Source of the DNA: a virus
IMG/VR virus record: IMGVR_UViG_3300030098_004356
Location: 1 to 38,670 of that record
DNA: 38,670 bases
Strand: one strand, 5' to 3'
Both the position numbers and the translations under genes were made by a program. Below, piece by piece: positions 14,144 to 20,834 of the stretch. Each line of letters begins with the position of its first letter. Position 1 is the stretch's first letter. The notes beneath the pieces are model-generated. The model did no database searches. It was not told the origin of the DNA and saw only the letters and a list, made by a program, of their open reading frames with translations.

Positions 14144-14410
14144 TTAGCCACCTTTCACTAATTGTTGGTTCACACTTACGTCGTCCGGATCACCCTGCAT
14201 AGCCACACGCATAATTGCATGGGTAGCCCTGCGTGGCTTCTTGCTAAAGCCCCACCACTTAGCGAGCGTCAAGCTACGCTTTAGGTGACGGCGAATCCAA
14301 TTTGCTTGCTCAGGGGTTACGTCACCTGCGTACCCTGGCTCAAGTAGCGCAATGTCGCTATCAACCGGTGCCGATAGAACTTGTGCCTTCGTGTATACCT
14401 GCGTCTTCAT
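14144..14410 (-). CDS. Hypothetical early protein, 88 aa
   Basis: The start at MKTQVYTK is chosen because GGAAAGG lies seven bases upstream. A longer reading would run through the arm of a strong hairpin and yield an artificial Lys/Arg-rich start. The protein has VDSDIALLEPGYAGD, then a basic helical part (WIRRHLKRSLTLAKWWGFSK) and ends in VNQQLVKGG. A nucleic-acid-binding role fits the basic helices, but no family is recognised. Confidence 0.55.
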   Translation of the reverse strand: MKTQVYTKAQVLSAPVDSDIALLEPGYAGDVTPEQANWIRRHLKRSLTLAKWWGFSKKPRRATHAIMRVAMQGDPDDVSVNQQLVKGG

Positions 14411-14440
14411 GTCAAACCTTTCCAAAATTTCAACTTTATG

Positions 14441-14497
14441 CCCCCTCCGCTTTTTCCTACCCTTCATTTCATTCAGGGTAGGATAAAAGCGGGGTGG
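14441..14497 (-). promoter_or_regulatory. Long intercistronic hairpin
   Basis: The arms at 14441-14462 and 14476-14497 pair over about 18 positions (CCTACCC/GGGTAGG, TTTT/AAAA, CGC/GCG and outer CCCC/GGGG) with small bulges and a 13-base loop. It sits between the stop at 14517 and the start at 14410. No long T-run follows. Confidence 0.55.
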
Positions 14498-14516
14498 CTA
14501 ACCTCAGCTTCCCAAC

Positions 14517-14813
14517 TTACGCTACGTCGTACTCAGGTACGTCGTTTGAAGTAGGGTCAAATTCGTTGCAGTCCCAGCACCACTTACGCCCACATGCCGA
14601 GTCGTACATACTTACGTACTCGCCGTCGTCATGCTTCCAGTACATCTGGGAGCCACCTCCGCAATCCATGTCCGTAATGGGTACGCCGTCCGCGTCCGTC
14701 ATGTCAGCTTCTAACCTAATGGCAAGCTGATGCCATTGCTCGTAGGCGGCTACGATATCACTACCCATATAGCGATCCTTACCTGCCTCGTCTATCACGT
14801 AGAACGTGACCAT
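14517..14813 (-). CDS. Cysteine-containing early protein, about 98 aa
   Basis: The protein begins VTFYVIDEAGKDRYMG and is acidic throughout. Its C-terminal half holds DMDCGGGSQMYW and then CGRKWCWDCNEFDP, giving four cysteines of which the last three form CxxxxCxxC. This could bind zinc. Both TTG at 14819 and ATG at 14813 can be served by AAAGGA, so the first two residues are uncertain. The leader upstream is unusually structured (repeats and hairpins at 14843-14923). Function unknown. Confidence 0.55.
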   Translation of the reverse strand: MVTFYVIDEAGKDRYMGSDIVAAYEQWHQLAIRLEADMTDADGVPITDMDCGGGSQMYWKHDDGEYVSMYDSACGRKWCWDCNEFDPTSNDVPEYDVA

Positions 14814-14842
14814 AGTCAATACTATCCTTTCCTATGCCGTGT

Positions 14843-14923
14843 CATGTGTACATGTGTACCCATGTGTAGCAAGCTGAACTATTGCTCAGATTGCTACACA
14901 TGAGCAGGACGCCTGAGCGTCCT
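14843..14923 (-). promoter_or_regulatory. CATGTGTA repeats with tandem hairpins
   Basis: CATGTGTA occurs three times in direct order (14843, 14851, 14861) and once inverted (14895-14902). The third and the inverted copy form a perfect 12-base-pair stem, CATGTGTAGCAA/TTGCTACACATG, with an 18-base loop. A tight AGGACGC/GCGTCCT hairpin (14906-14923) precedes it in the transcript. The repeats lie just upstream of the ribosome binding site of the next gene and could be a protein-binding operator at DNA or RNA level. Confidence 0.6.
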
Positions 14924-15194
14924 ACCCACACTGCGGGGTGGTATACACCACCCTGCGTTGTACGGTAATTCGACCATGATAAATTTCGTCCACTATGTGT
15001 TGCCACATGTCACGAAGCAGTTCCACTGACGGAGAATGTCCGTACTTGTCATACGTAGCCTTACGTACGGCTTCAGTCCACGGCACCAAACTTTGGCGGG
15101 TTGCAAATTCAGCACCGTACACGACCTGCATATCTACGAGCATAATTACGTCGTCATCGTCCGCGACCCACGTACCCTTCGCTTTCAATTCCAT
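14922..15194 (-). CDS. Hypothetical early protein, 90 aa
   Basis: The start at MELKAKGTW is chosen because GGAAAGG lies eight bases upstream; another ATG six bases earlier would be too close. The protein is alpha/beta with DDDDVIMLVDMQVVYG, VPWTEAVRKATYDKYG and a C-terminal helix-strand (LLRDMWQHIVDEIYHGRITVQRRVVY in two parts). No family or catalytic set is recognised. Hairpin elements flank it on both sides. Confidence 0.55.
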   Translation of the reverse strand: MELKAKGTWVADDDDVIMLVDMQVVYGAEFATRQSLVPWTEAVRKATYDKYGHSPSVELLRDMWQHIVDEIYHGRITVQRRVVYTTPQCG

Positions 15195-15238
15195 TTTCAT
15201 ACCTTTCCATATGTGCTCATGGCGTACACTGCGTACCC

Positions 15239-15302
15239 ATGTACGGAGAGCCAAATCACTCGACTTGACGCTCCGTACATAGGCGGGTGTGTCTCCACAC
15301 CC
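15239..15302 (-). promoter_or_regulatory. Tandem intercistronic hairpins
   Basis: In transcript order there is a tight hairpin, GGGTGTG/CACACCC (15285-15302, four-base loop), then a wide one, ATGTACGGAG/CTCCGTACAT (15239-15280), with a perfect ten-base-pair stem and a 22-base loop. They fill the gap after the first gene of the early operon. The arrangement repeats that at 13051-13123 and 14861-14923. Confidence 0.6.
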
Positions 15303-15315
15303 ACCCTGTACCTGC

Positions 15316-15957
15316 CTACGATGCAGAGTCTTCGATCATGTCCTCATGTGCGGCTACGTAGGTTTGTAGTGCCTGCACTACAGGTTGGAAGTTGGCAACC
15401 TCAACTTCCAGCTTTGCGACACGTTGGGATATGTCCGCAAGTGAGTGCACCTCCGACGTAGGTGCAGGTGCCGTAGGTGTAGGCGCCTTAGCGTCACGTT
15501 CGATTTTTGCCAAACGGTTTTTCAAGGCTTGCCCCTTTAGGGGGTTGCCGTTTTTATCGACGTGGGTCACCGTAGCCGGGTCTACGTACCCGCTCGTTAC
15601 TCGCACACGGCTTGCAGAACGCACCTTGTTGTCCTGCTGAGCCACAGGCTCTTCAGCCTGCCGTGCGTCACGGCGTACGGTGCGAGGCTTCGATGCCCAG
15701 CCTCGAATTGCCGAATCTTCGATTACGGAAGGCTTTGCCTTAGCCTTCGCCTTAGGTGCCGTAGGTGATGCAACTGCATATGCCGTCTGCATAGCTGTGC
15801 ACCATGTGATGTGACGCTTTGCGCCGTTGACACCAAAGGTGCCTTTTCGTCGTCCCTGATGTGTAGGACATGCGAACTTCTCGCCGTCCGTGATGGAAGC
15901 CAAAAACTCTTCCATTGTGCTCGTAGCTACCTGAGCTACCTGTGCCGTGCCTGTCAT
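15316..15957 (-). CDS. First gene of early operon; CHHC zinc-finger protein
   Basis: This 213-residue protein has a probable zinc site: Cys30, His33, His49 and Cys53 (CPTHQG...RHITWC). A Lys/Ala-rich and then Arg-rich flexible middle follows, with a final helical part (LADISQRVAKLEVEVANFQPVV) that looks like a coiled coil. The ATG follows AGGAAAGG. Being the first gene of the leftward operon, next to the divergent control region, it is a candidate DNA-binding regulator, but no known regulator family is recognised. A second minus-strand frame over the same DNA is a shadow. Confidence 0.6.
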   Translation of the reverse strand: MTGTAQVAQVATSTMEEFLASITDGEKFACPTHQGRRKGTFGVNGAKRHITWCTAMQTAYAVASPTAPKAKAKAKPSVIEDSAIRGWASKPRTVRRDARQAEEPVAQQDNKVRSASRVRVTSGYVDPATVTHVDKNGNPLKGQALKNRLAKIERDAKAPTPTAPAPTSEVHSLADISQRVAKLEVEVANFQPVVQALQTYVAAHEDMIEDSAS

Positions 15958-16168
15958 GTTGTGATCGCCTTTCCTGCGATTTGGATCCGACCCTGTGCCG
16001 AATCACTTTTTCAACTATGACATATTTGGAGACTGATTTGCTATGCGACGCACCCAACGTAGCGTGCCAATCGAAGATTGTCCTAGGCGGGCACGATCCC
16101 GGGCGGGACAAATAGCGCGCACGCGAGGCTGAGGCTAACCATAACGGTCAAAAAATATGCCAAAAATC

Positions 16169-16206
16169 TGCTATATTTGACAGCGGTGCTATAACCTGTG
16201 CGCACA
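16169..16206 (+). promoter_or_regulatory. Candidate tandem extended -10 promoters with palindrome
   Basis: Two extended -10 boxes occur 18 bases apart: TGCTATATT (16169-16177) and TGCTATAAC (16187-16195). No good -35 is seen, as is common for extended -10 promoters. A perfect ten-base palindrome, TGTGCGCACA (16197-16206), covers the expected start site of the second. They point toward the small-terminase-like gene in the divergent region (15958-16279), which holds no other gene. Confidence 0.4.
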
Positions 16207-16215
16207 TGAAGTGGA

Positions 16216-16252
16216 GTGCATAATGCGCACCTACTTAGTGCACAATCAGCAC
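16216..16252 (+). promoter_or_regulatory. Paired GTGC-N7-GCAC operator-like sites
   Basis: Two 15-base sites of the form GTGC-N7-GCAC lie at 16216-16230 and 16238-16252, with starts exactly 22 bases apart, about two helical turns. They follow the candidate promoter and precede the gene start at 16280. Spacing on one DNA face is typical for cooperative dimer binding. Confidence 0.4.
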
Positions 16253-16279
16253 ATGAGAATACTATTCTGGCGGGTACTG

Positions 16280-16792
16280 ATGAGCAATCTACGGCGAGGA
16301 CAAAGCGATTTGAACAGCACCAAGCATGGCGGTGCTCCAACGAAGTTGACAGCGAAGATTCATAGAGCCATCGTCGCTTCCGTACGAAACGGTAACTATG
16401 TAGGCACGGCAGCAAAAGCTGCTGGTGTTGCACGTAGCACGGTTTCGGCGTGGAAGCGAAAAGCTGACTCAGGGATTGAGCCATACGCTAGGCTATTTGC
16501 TGAAATCGAAGCAGTCTCTGCTAAAGCAGAGGAGGAGACAGTTTCGGAACTACGCAGTAACCCTGACTGGAGAGCCAAAGCATGGTGGCTTGAGCACGGT
16601 CCGATGCGGGAAGCATGGCGCACGGACTCAGCGGGACAAGCTACCGAATTGGCTGTGGCACTACTAGATCAGCTACGAACTAGGTCAGTTGCTCAGCAAG
16701 CTGAGCAGCCGATGCTGGAGGAAGCCTCGTACACAGACGACGACGTAGTCGTCACGACGCGCACGGCTGAGGCTCAACAACCAAAGCACTAG
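16280..16792 (+). CDS. Terminase small subunit-like HTH protein
   Basis: This 170-residue protein has a helix-turn-helix at about residues 30-60 (VRNGNYVGTAAKAAGVARSTVSAWKRK). A helical region with DWRAKAWWLEHGPMREAW follows, and the tail is acidic. GNY...A...AGV..ST...W...G plus DWRA.AWWLE is the pattern of small terminase subunits that bind the packaging site. The start at 16280 avoids the operator-like repeats that any earlier start would cross. The large terminase lies about 770 bases downstream. A general transcription regulator is the main alternative. Confidence 0.65.
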   Translation: MSNLRRGQSDLNSTKHGGAPTKLTAKIHRAIVASVRNGNYVGTAAKAAGVARSTVSAWKRKADSGIEPYARLFAEIEAVSAKAEEETVSELRSNPDWRAKAWWLEHGPMREAWRTDSAGQATELAVALLDQLRTRSVAQQAEQPMLEEASYTDDDVVVTTRTAEAQQPKH

Positions 16793-16834
16793 TCGAAGAC
16801 TAGGACAGCATGCAATAACATGCCGTAAGGCATG
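16789..16834 (+). promoter_or_regulatory. Two small hairpins after the HTH gene
   Basis: CTAGTC/GACTAG (16789-16803) has a three-base loop and includes the stop codon of the HTH gene. CATGCC/GGCATG (16819-16834) has a GTAA loop. Neither is followed by a T-run. They open the 530-base non-coding segment between the HTH gene and the next gene. They may protect the 3' end of the transcript or be part of a packaging site. Confidence 0.4.
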
Positions 16835-16878
16835 ACACGGAAGCCCTTGCAATCAGTCGCAGACTACAGATCCAGTGA

Positions 16879-16991
16879 TGGCGGTGTGGCGGTGTGGTGG
16901 TGGTGTAGGCGGTGGTGGAGACAGCAGCTAGCGAGCAGCAAGGACGGAAGTCATTGAGGCGCAGGTAGATGTTGTTGTGGGTGGGGGTTAG
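16879..16991 (+). other. GT-rich low-complexity tract between terminase genes
   Basis: From 16879 to 16918 the plus strand is almost only G and T, built of overlapping GGCGGTGT and GGTGGTGG units. A second G/T run follows at about 16969-16989. Strong strand bias with short repeats, no coding frame, and a place between the small and large terminase genes fit a packaging (pac/cos) or origin element. The two GGCGGTGT units differ from random DNA but no defined family of sites is recognised. Confidence 0.4.
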
Positions 16992-17103
16992 CCTTGGGAA
17001 TATTCGTCAGTGTCGTCTGGAGGGGACCCTCCTATATTTAATTCGTCATTTGGCCCCCTGTAGTAGACTAGCCTGGCTACAAAACAAAAAACCTGATGAT
17101 TGA

Positions 17104-17136
17104 GAAGTGCTGTCAGCTTGTCCTGACAGTCACTTC
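17104..17136 (+). promoter_or_regulatory. Hairpin upstream of late genes
   Basis: GAAGTG-CTGTCAG (17104-17116) pairs with CTGACAG-T-CACTTC (17123-17136), a 13-base-pair stem with one bulge and a six-base loop. No T-run follows. It precedes the operator-like palindromes. A palindrome, GGAGGG-GA-CCCTCC, lies further upstream at 17019-17032. Confidence 0.5.
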
Positions 17137-17150
17137 GTCTAAACCTTTAG

Positions 17151-17188
17151 TAAGACATGTGTCTGAGTACTATAAGACATTTGTCTGA
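17151..17188 (+). promoter_or_regulatory. Twin operator: TAAGACA-N2-TGTCTGA repeated
   Basis: Two 16-base copies, TAAGACATGTGTCTGA (17151-17166) and TAAGACATTTGTCTGA (17173-17188), differ at one base. Each contains the palindrome AGACA-N2-TGTCT, and the two starts are 22 bases apart. This is the classic layout for a pair of dimeric repressor or activator sites. They sit about 135 bases upstream of the first gene of the terminase operon. Confidence 0.6.
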
Positions 17189-17200
17189 TTGGGGGGACTA

Positions 17201-17300
17201 TAGGGGGGATAGGGTACTTAGGTACTTAGGTACTGTTAGCAGGACATCCGCAGGGTTTAAGCCCTGCTACTGTCCATGCTAAGCTACTAGGGGGATAGGA
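17201..17300 (+). promoter_or_regulatory. Structured leader of the packaging operon
   Basis: The segment is bracketed by direct repeats TAGGGGGGATAGGG (17201-17214) and TAGGGGGATAGGA (17288-17300). Inside are three GGTACT units spaced eight bases apart (17213-17234). A long hairpin follows: TTAGCAGGACA (17236-17246) pairs with TGTCC-a-TGCTAA (17271-17282), and an inner GCAGGG/CCCTGC stem (17250-17267) sits beyond a three-by-three internal loop. It ends 23 bases before the next start codon. It may be a regulatory RNA leader or a protein-binding site. Confidence 0.55.
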
Positions 17301-17323
17301 GATCCAAGAGGAAAGGGGGAATC

Positions 17324-17560
17324 TTGAGAAAAACCGCCAGATTATATTTTGATGAAGACCTTGAGTGGCCTGATGAGGCGATTGCTAACATCCAAAAGCA
17401 TATTGAGTCCAGTCTGATACGCTTAGACTTAGATCTAACCTGGGATGACGTAGAAATAAAGGTGTACTACTATGGTGGAGGCATTGAAGACGACCCAGAT
17501 CACGGTAAATATCAGCGAGGAGCTGGTTTTTACGCCGAAGTTAGCGTTGAAGTGCAATAA
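17324..17560 (+). CDS. Hypothetical protein at head of packaging operon, 78 aa
   Basis: The start is TTG behind a strong GAGGAAAGGGGG site, which decides it over internal codons. The protein has an acidic alpha/beta layout: EDLEWPDEAIANIQKHIESSL, then strands VEIKVYYYGGG and FYAEVSVEV. No family is recognised. It stops two bases before the terminase start codon, so the two are probably co-translated. A small regulator of packaging is possible on position alone. Confidence 0.6.
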   Translation: MRKTARLYFDEDLEWPDEAIANIQKHIESSLIRLDLDLTWDDVEIKVYYYGGGIEDDPDHGKYQRGAGFYAEVSVEVQ

Positions 17561-17562
17561 AC

Positions 17563-18984
17563 ATGCTACTAACCGAAGACCGTAAGAACTTATTAGGCGC
17601 AATAAAGGATTTTGAAGGTTTACCAGTACATACATGGCATGAACAAGATGAAATCCTGGCTCATCCGGCACGTGTCCAACTTGTTGCGGGTGGTGAGCGT
17701 GCAGGTAAGAGCTTCCTTGGAGCACTCAAAGTCATCAGTCACCTTGACGAGTACCGTCGTGGAGATGTTGTCTGGCTCGTCGCAAGAGATTACGAGCGAA
17801 CCCGCGCTGAATGGAACTATTTGCTTAACATGCTCAGCCAGCTTGGTCTCGTTGTCAGCTCATCCAAAAGGATCGACCCTGGCGTTATGGTCGTCAACTG
17901 CGGCTCCGCAGCCAGTCCTAACGATACGTTTGAAATCAAAACAAAATCAGCTAACGACTACCGAACCCTCGCTATGGAAGCTCCTCGTGGCATTGTTGCG
18001 TGTGAAGCCAGCCAGCTTGACCACGATAGCTACCTTAGACTTCGAGGTCGTATCGCAGAAAAACGTGGATGGCTCTTCATGGAAGGGACATTCGAGATGT
18101 CTCTTGGGTGGTACCCTTCCCAGTGGGAACAGTGGCAGTCTTACCCCAATGAACTCGATAGCCGCAGCTTCTCACTTCCCTCATGGACCAATCAACGTGT
18201 TTACCCCGGAGGTAGAGACGATGACGAGATCTTAGCGCTTGAGCGTGTTCACTCTGAGAATTGGTTTAACGAACGAATCGCTGGTGTTCCCGCTCCACCT
18301 AAAGGCCTTGTCCACCCGACATTTAAAACAGGAGTGCACGTAGATCCCGGATTAGCATATGTTGCAGGAGAACCTGTACACTTGTGGGTTGACCCAGGTT
18401 ATTCACAGGTTACTCAATCAGCTTATGCTGTTGAGGCAGTCCAAATCATTGACGGACAGGTGAGGGTCTTTGATGAAGTGTTTATGAGGGCTAATAGTTC
18501 CGGGGCTATTACAACAGAAGATGTTATCGACAGGTGCCGCAGTAACTTTTGGTGGAAAGATGTAAAGCATGGAGTAATTGACGTTGCCGCGAAAAACCTG
18601 AGTGAAGTTAGACCGATAGATGTCTGGTTAAATTATGGTGGGCTATATATGGCAACCGACCAAAATCGTGTAGGTATCCTTGACGGTATTGAGCGGTATA
18701 ACTCATTCTTAAAAATAGACCCGATTACTAATGAACCTAAGATGGTTTTTTCTGAAAGATGTAAAGGGGTTCTTAGTGAAATGGGTGGCACGGTTAACCC
18801 GTTTGATGAACAGGTTCATGTATATTCTTGGAAGACAGATAGAGAAGGCAACGTAGTAGGCAAAGTACCTAGAGATGCTTTTAACCATGGTATAAAAGCT
18901 ATAACGTATGGGTTAGTATCTAATTACGGTGTCACAAAAACCGCCCTGGGGTCCAAGCGAATTAAAGTAAAACGGTGGGCATAG
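17563..18984 (+). CDS. terL: Terminase large subunit
   Basis: This 473-residue terminase has an N-terminal ATPase with Walker A GGERAGKS near residues 43-50, an aromatic adenine-side helix (VVWLVARDYERTRAEW), and Walker B in GIVACEASQ followed by a coupling segment (LFMEGTFE). The C-terminal RNase H-like nuclease begins at LWVDPGYS, with Asp near residue 276, and continues through VFDEV and HGVIDVAAK. It would cut concatemeric phage DNA and pump it into the prohead through the portal encoded directly after it. Length is typical. The ATG lies two bases after the upstream stop. Confidence 0.9.
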   Translation: MLLTEDRKNLLGAIKDFEGLPVHTWHEQDEILAHPARVQLVAGGERAGKSFLGALKVISHLDEYRRGDVVWLVARDYERTRAEWNYLLNMLSQLGLVVSSSKRIDPGVMVVNCGSAASPNDTFEIKTKSANDYRTLAMEAPRGIVACEASQLDHDSYLRLRGRIAEKRGWLFMEGTFEMSLGWYPSQWEQWQSYPNELDSRSFSLPSWTNQRVYPGGRDDDEILALERVHSENWFNERIAGVPAPPKGLVHPTFKTGVHVDPGLAYVAGEPVHLWVDPGYSQVTQSAYAVEAVQIIDGQVRVFDEVFMRANSSGAITTEDVIDRCRSNFWWKDVKHGVIDVAAKNLSEVRPIDVWLNYGGLYMATDQNRVGILDGIERYNSFLKIDPITNEPKMVFSERCKGVLSEMGGTVNPFDEQVHVYSWKTDREGNVVGKVPRDAFNHGIKAITYGLVSNYGVTKTALGSKRIKVKRWA

Positions 18985-20829
18985 ATGGCAAAAATAGACG
19001 ACCTGCTTCGAAAAATGCAGGATATGTGGGACTCGAACGGCTTTACAAACCGTAGGACTCGCATGGAAGAGGATTATCGCCTCTATACTCTTGAACCCTA
19101 TGACGCCGGTGACGGATATCAGTCTTATACATCTAACGCCCCTAAAGTTACCGCCGATAAGATCATTAGCTGGATGAATGATTCGCGAATGATCGTAACC
19201 ACCCCCTTCGGGCAACGCCTTGATACCAGAGACTCTGGTGACTCCAAAGAAAAATATATCGTAGGCGCTATGAACATGGCGGACTCTCGTTTAATCGCAA
19301 GGGGAATGTTGCCGTCTAAAAACCAACTAGCAGCGCATATAGTTCTCAGAGGTTGGTTTGCAGGGCGTGCTGTCTTAAATAAACGAAAAGACAAAACCTA
19401 TGTAGACATTACCCCGTTTGATCCTTTACGAGTAGTCTTCGAGCAAGACGATGACGGAATTATCTGGCTTGCTTATCGGACACTAAGATCATCACAGACA
19501 ATTAAACAGCTATACAACGTCGACGTTCCTGAACCAACTAACTCCGAATACGACGATGAGTTTGGTGTAGCTGTTTGGGATTACTATGATCGCGAACAAC
19601 ATGCGATTGTAATTGACGGGCAAGCCCCACGATGGGGTAAAAAGCCTCTTCCTCACGGGGTGACAAACACTGAAGGCGAAGGCGTAGCGCCTGTGTTTGT
19701 TGGCCCTGTAGGGATTACTCCTTGGATTCAAGGTGTATACGGAGACGCAGATAAGACTAGCGATTACGGAGAGTCAGTCTTTTCAGCTAACCGGAATCTA
19801 TTTGAAGAATACAACTTTGTTATGAGTGCCACTAAGACACTTGTCCGAAGAGGTGTAAGACAGCCTTATGTAATCGAGTCTCCAGATGGAACTCAAACTT
19901 TGGACACAGATCCATGGCAAGACGGCACAGAGGTTCCACTTCCTGCAGGCACCCAAATCAAACCAATGCCTGAAATAAAAATGCCGACAGATACTCCGGC
20001 GTTTCAGGCTTTAGTTTCTGGGGAGATACAAAGAGGCGGACTATCTAACGTCCATATGGGTGAGTTGCCTTTTGCGATTTCTGGATATGCAGCGAACGTA
20101 GTTCGCGAAGGATCTGCCCACCAACTTGAGCCTAGGCTAAAAGCTTTAAGTAGTGCATTTACCCAGATCGGTGAACTACTTGCAATGCAATATATTTCAA
20201 ATAAGTTTGGGAAACTCAAACTATCAGGGCGATTAAATGACCTTACCGACCAGTTTGATGAAGAGATTGACCCTGAGCAAGTTGAAGATGGCGGGAGAGT
20301 AGAGGTTGAGTTTAAGCCAAACTCAGGATTAGAAGATCCTCAGAGAATAGCCACAGCCCAAATGCTAAGAGAAGGGGAGAACCCTCTAGCCCCTGATGAC
20401 TGGATTTGGGAAAACGTCCTGGAAGTTTCAGACACAGAACAATTTAAAACAGCTATTAGCGCACAAAAAGCAAACTTAGGGGACCCTAAGGTGCAGCTAA
20501 TGAATATGATTACAGCTCTGTTAAAATCTGGCGAAGACAATAAGGCGATGATATATATCGACTTACTGATGAAGACAGTTGAACAAGAGAGAATGACTGA
20601 GCAAATGCAAGCAGCACAGTTCCAAGCAGCGCAACTTCAGGCTAGTTTGCCTCCACAAATGGGTGGCGGACAACCTGCGCAACCTGCTAGTCTTGGTGTT
20701 CAAGCAGGGGCGATACCTCAAGCTCAATTTACAGGATCTTCTGGAGTGCCGCAGCAGGCGGCTCCTGGGGAAGCAGGCGGTCCATCAATCGAAGCCGTGC
20801 TTAATGCTATCGGCTTAAGTGAAGGATAG
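18985..20829 (+). CDS. Portal protein
   Basis: This 614-residue protein directly follows the large terminase with no spacer. The N-terminus (LLRKMQDMWDSNGFTNRRTRMEEDYRLY) is the helical entry of phage portals. Next are an alpha/beta core with ITPFDPLRVVFEQDDDG and long helices (SVFSANRNLFEEYNFVMSA...). A Gln/Ala-rich C-terminus follows, with QAAQFQAAQLQAS and Pro/Gly-rich sequence that could line the crown. It would form the dodecameric ring at one capsid vertex. The call rests on position, size and architecture rather than a single diagnostic motif. Confidence 0.82.
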   Translation: MAKIDDLLRKMQDMWDSNGFTNRRTRMEEDYRLYTLEPYDAGDGYQSYTSNAPKVTADKIISWMNDSRMIVTTPFGQRLDTRDSGDSKEKYIVGAMNMADSRLIARGMLPSKNQLAAHIVLRGWFAGRAVLNKRKDKTYVDITPFDPLRVVFEQDDDGIIWLAYRTLRSSQTIKQLYNVDVPEPTNSEYDDEFGVAVWDYYDREQHAIVIDGQAPRWGKKPLPHGVTNTEGEGVAPVFVGPVGITPWIQGVYGDADKTSDYGESVFSANRNLFEEYNFVMSATKTLVRRGVRQPYVIESPDGTQTLDTDPWQDGTEVPLPAGTQIKPMPEIKMPTDTPAFQALVSGEIQRGGLSNVHMGELPFAISGYAANVVREGSAHQLEPRLKALSSAFTQIGELLAMQYISNKFGKLKLSGRLNDLTDQFDEEIDPEQVEDGGRVEVEFKPNSGLEDPQRIATAQMLREGENPLAPDDWIWENVLEVSDTEQFKTAISAQKANLGDPKVQLMNMITALLKSGEDNKAMIYIDLLMKTVEQERMTEQMQAAQFQAAQLQASLPPQMGGGQPAQPASLGVQAGAIPQAQFTGSSGVPQQAAPGEAGGPSIEAVLNAIGLSEG

Positions 20830-20834
20830 CTTTT

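Noticed and set aside
14411-14467. Longer start giving a Lys/Arg-rich N-terminus for the 14144-14410 gene
   Set aside because: The added codons lie within a strong hairpin arm, and a better binding site serves the later ATG.
16211-16279. Longer start for the HTH protein at 16211
   Set aside because: It would translate through the operator-like repeats, and the added residues do not look like part of the HTH family.
15752-16484. Two minus-strand frames (15752-16111 and 16083-16484)
   Set aside because: They overlap the better supported genes at 15316-15957 and 16280-16792 plus the control region, and have shadow-like composition with many Cys, His and Ser.
17191-17214. T7-type promoter at ACTATAGGG
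   Set aside because: Only the last few bases resemble such a promoter, and no phage RNA polymerase gene is seen.
17213-17234. CRISPR or plasmid iterons at the GGTACT units
   Set aside because: Only three eight-base units without spacers; better described as part of the leader element.
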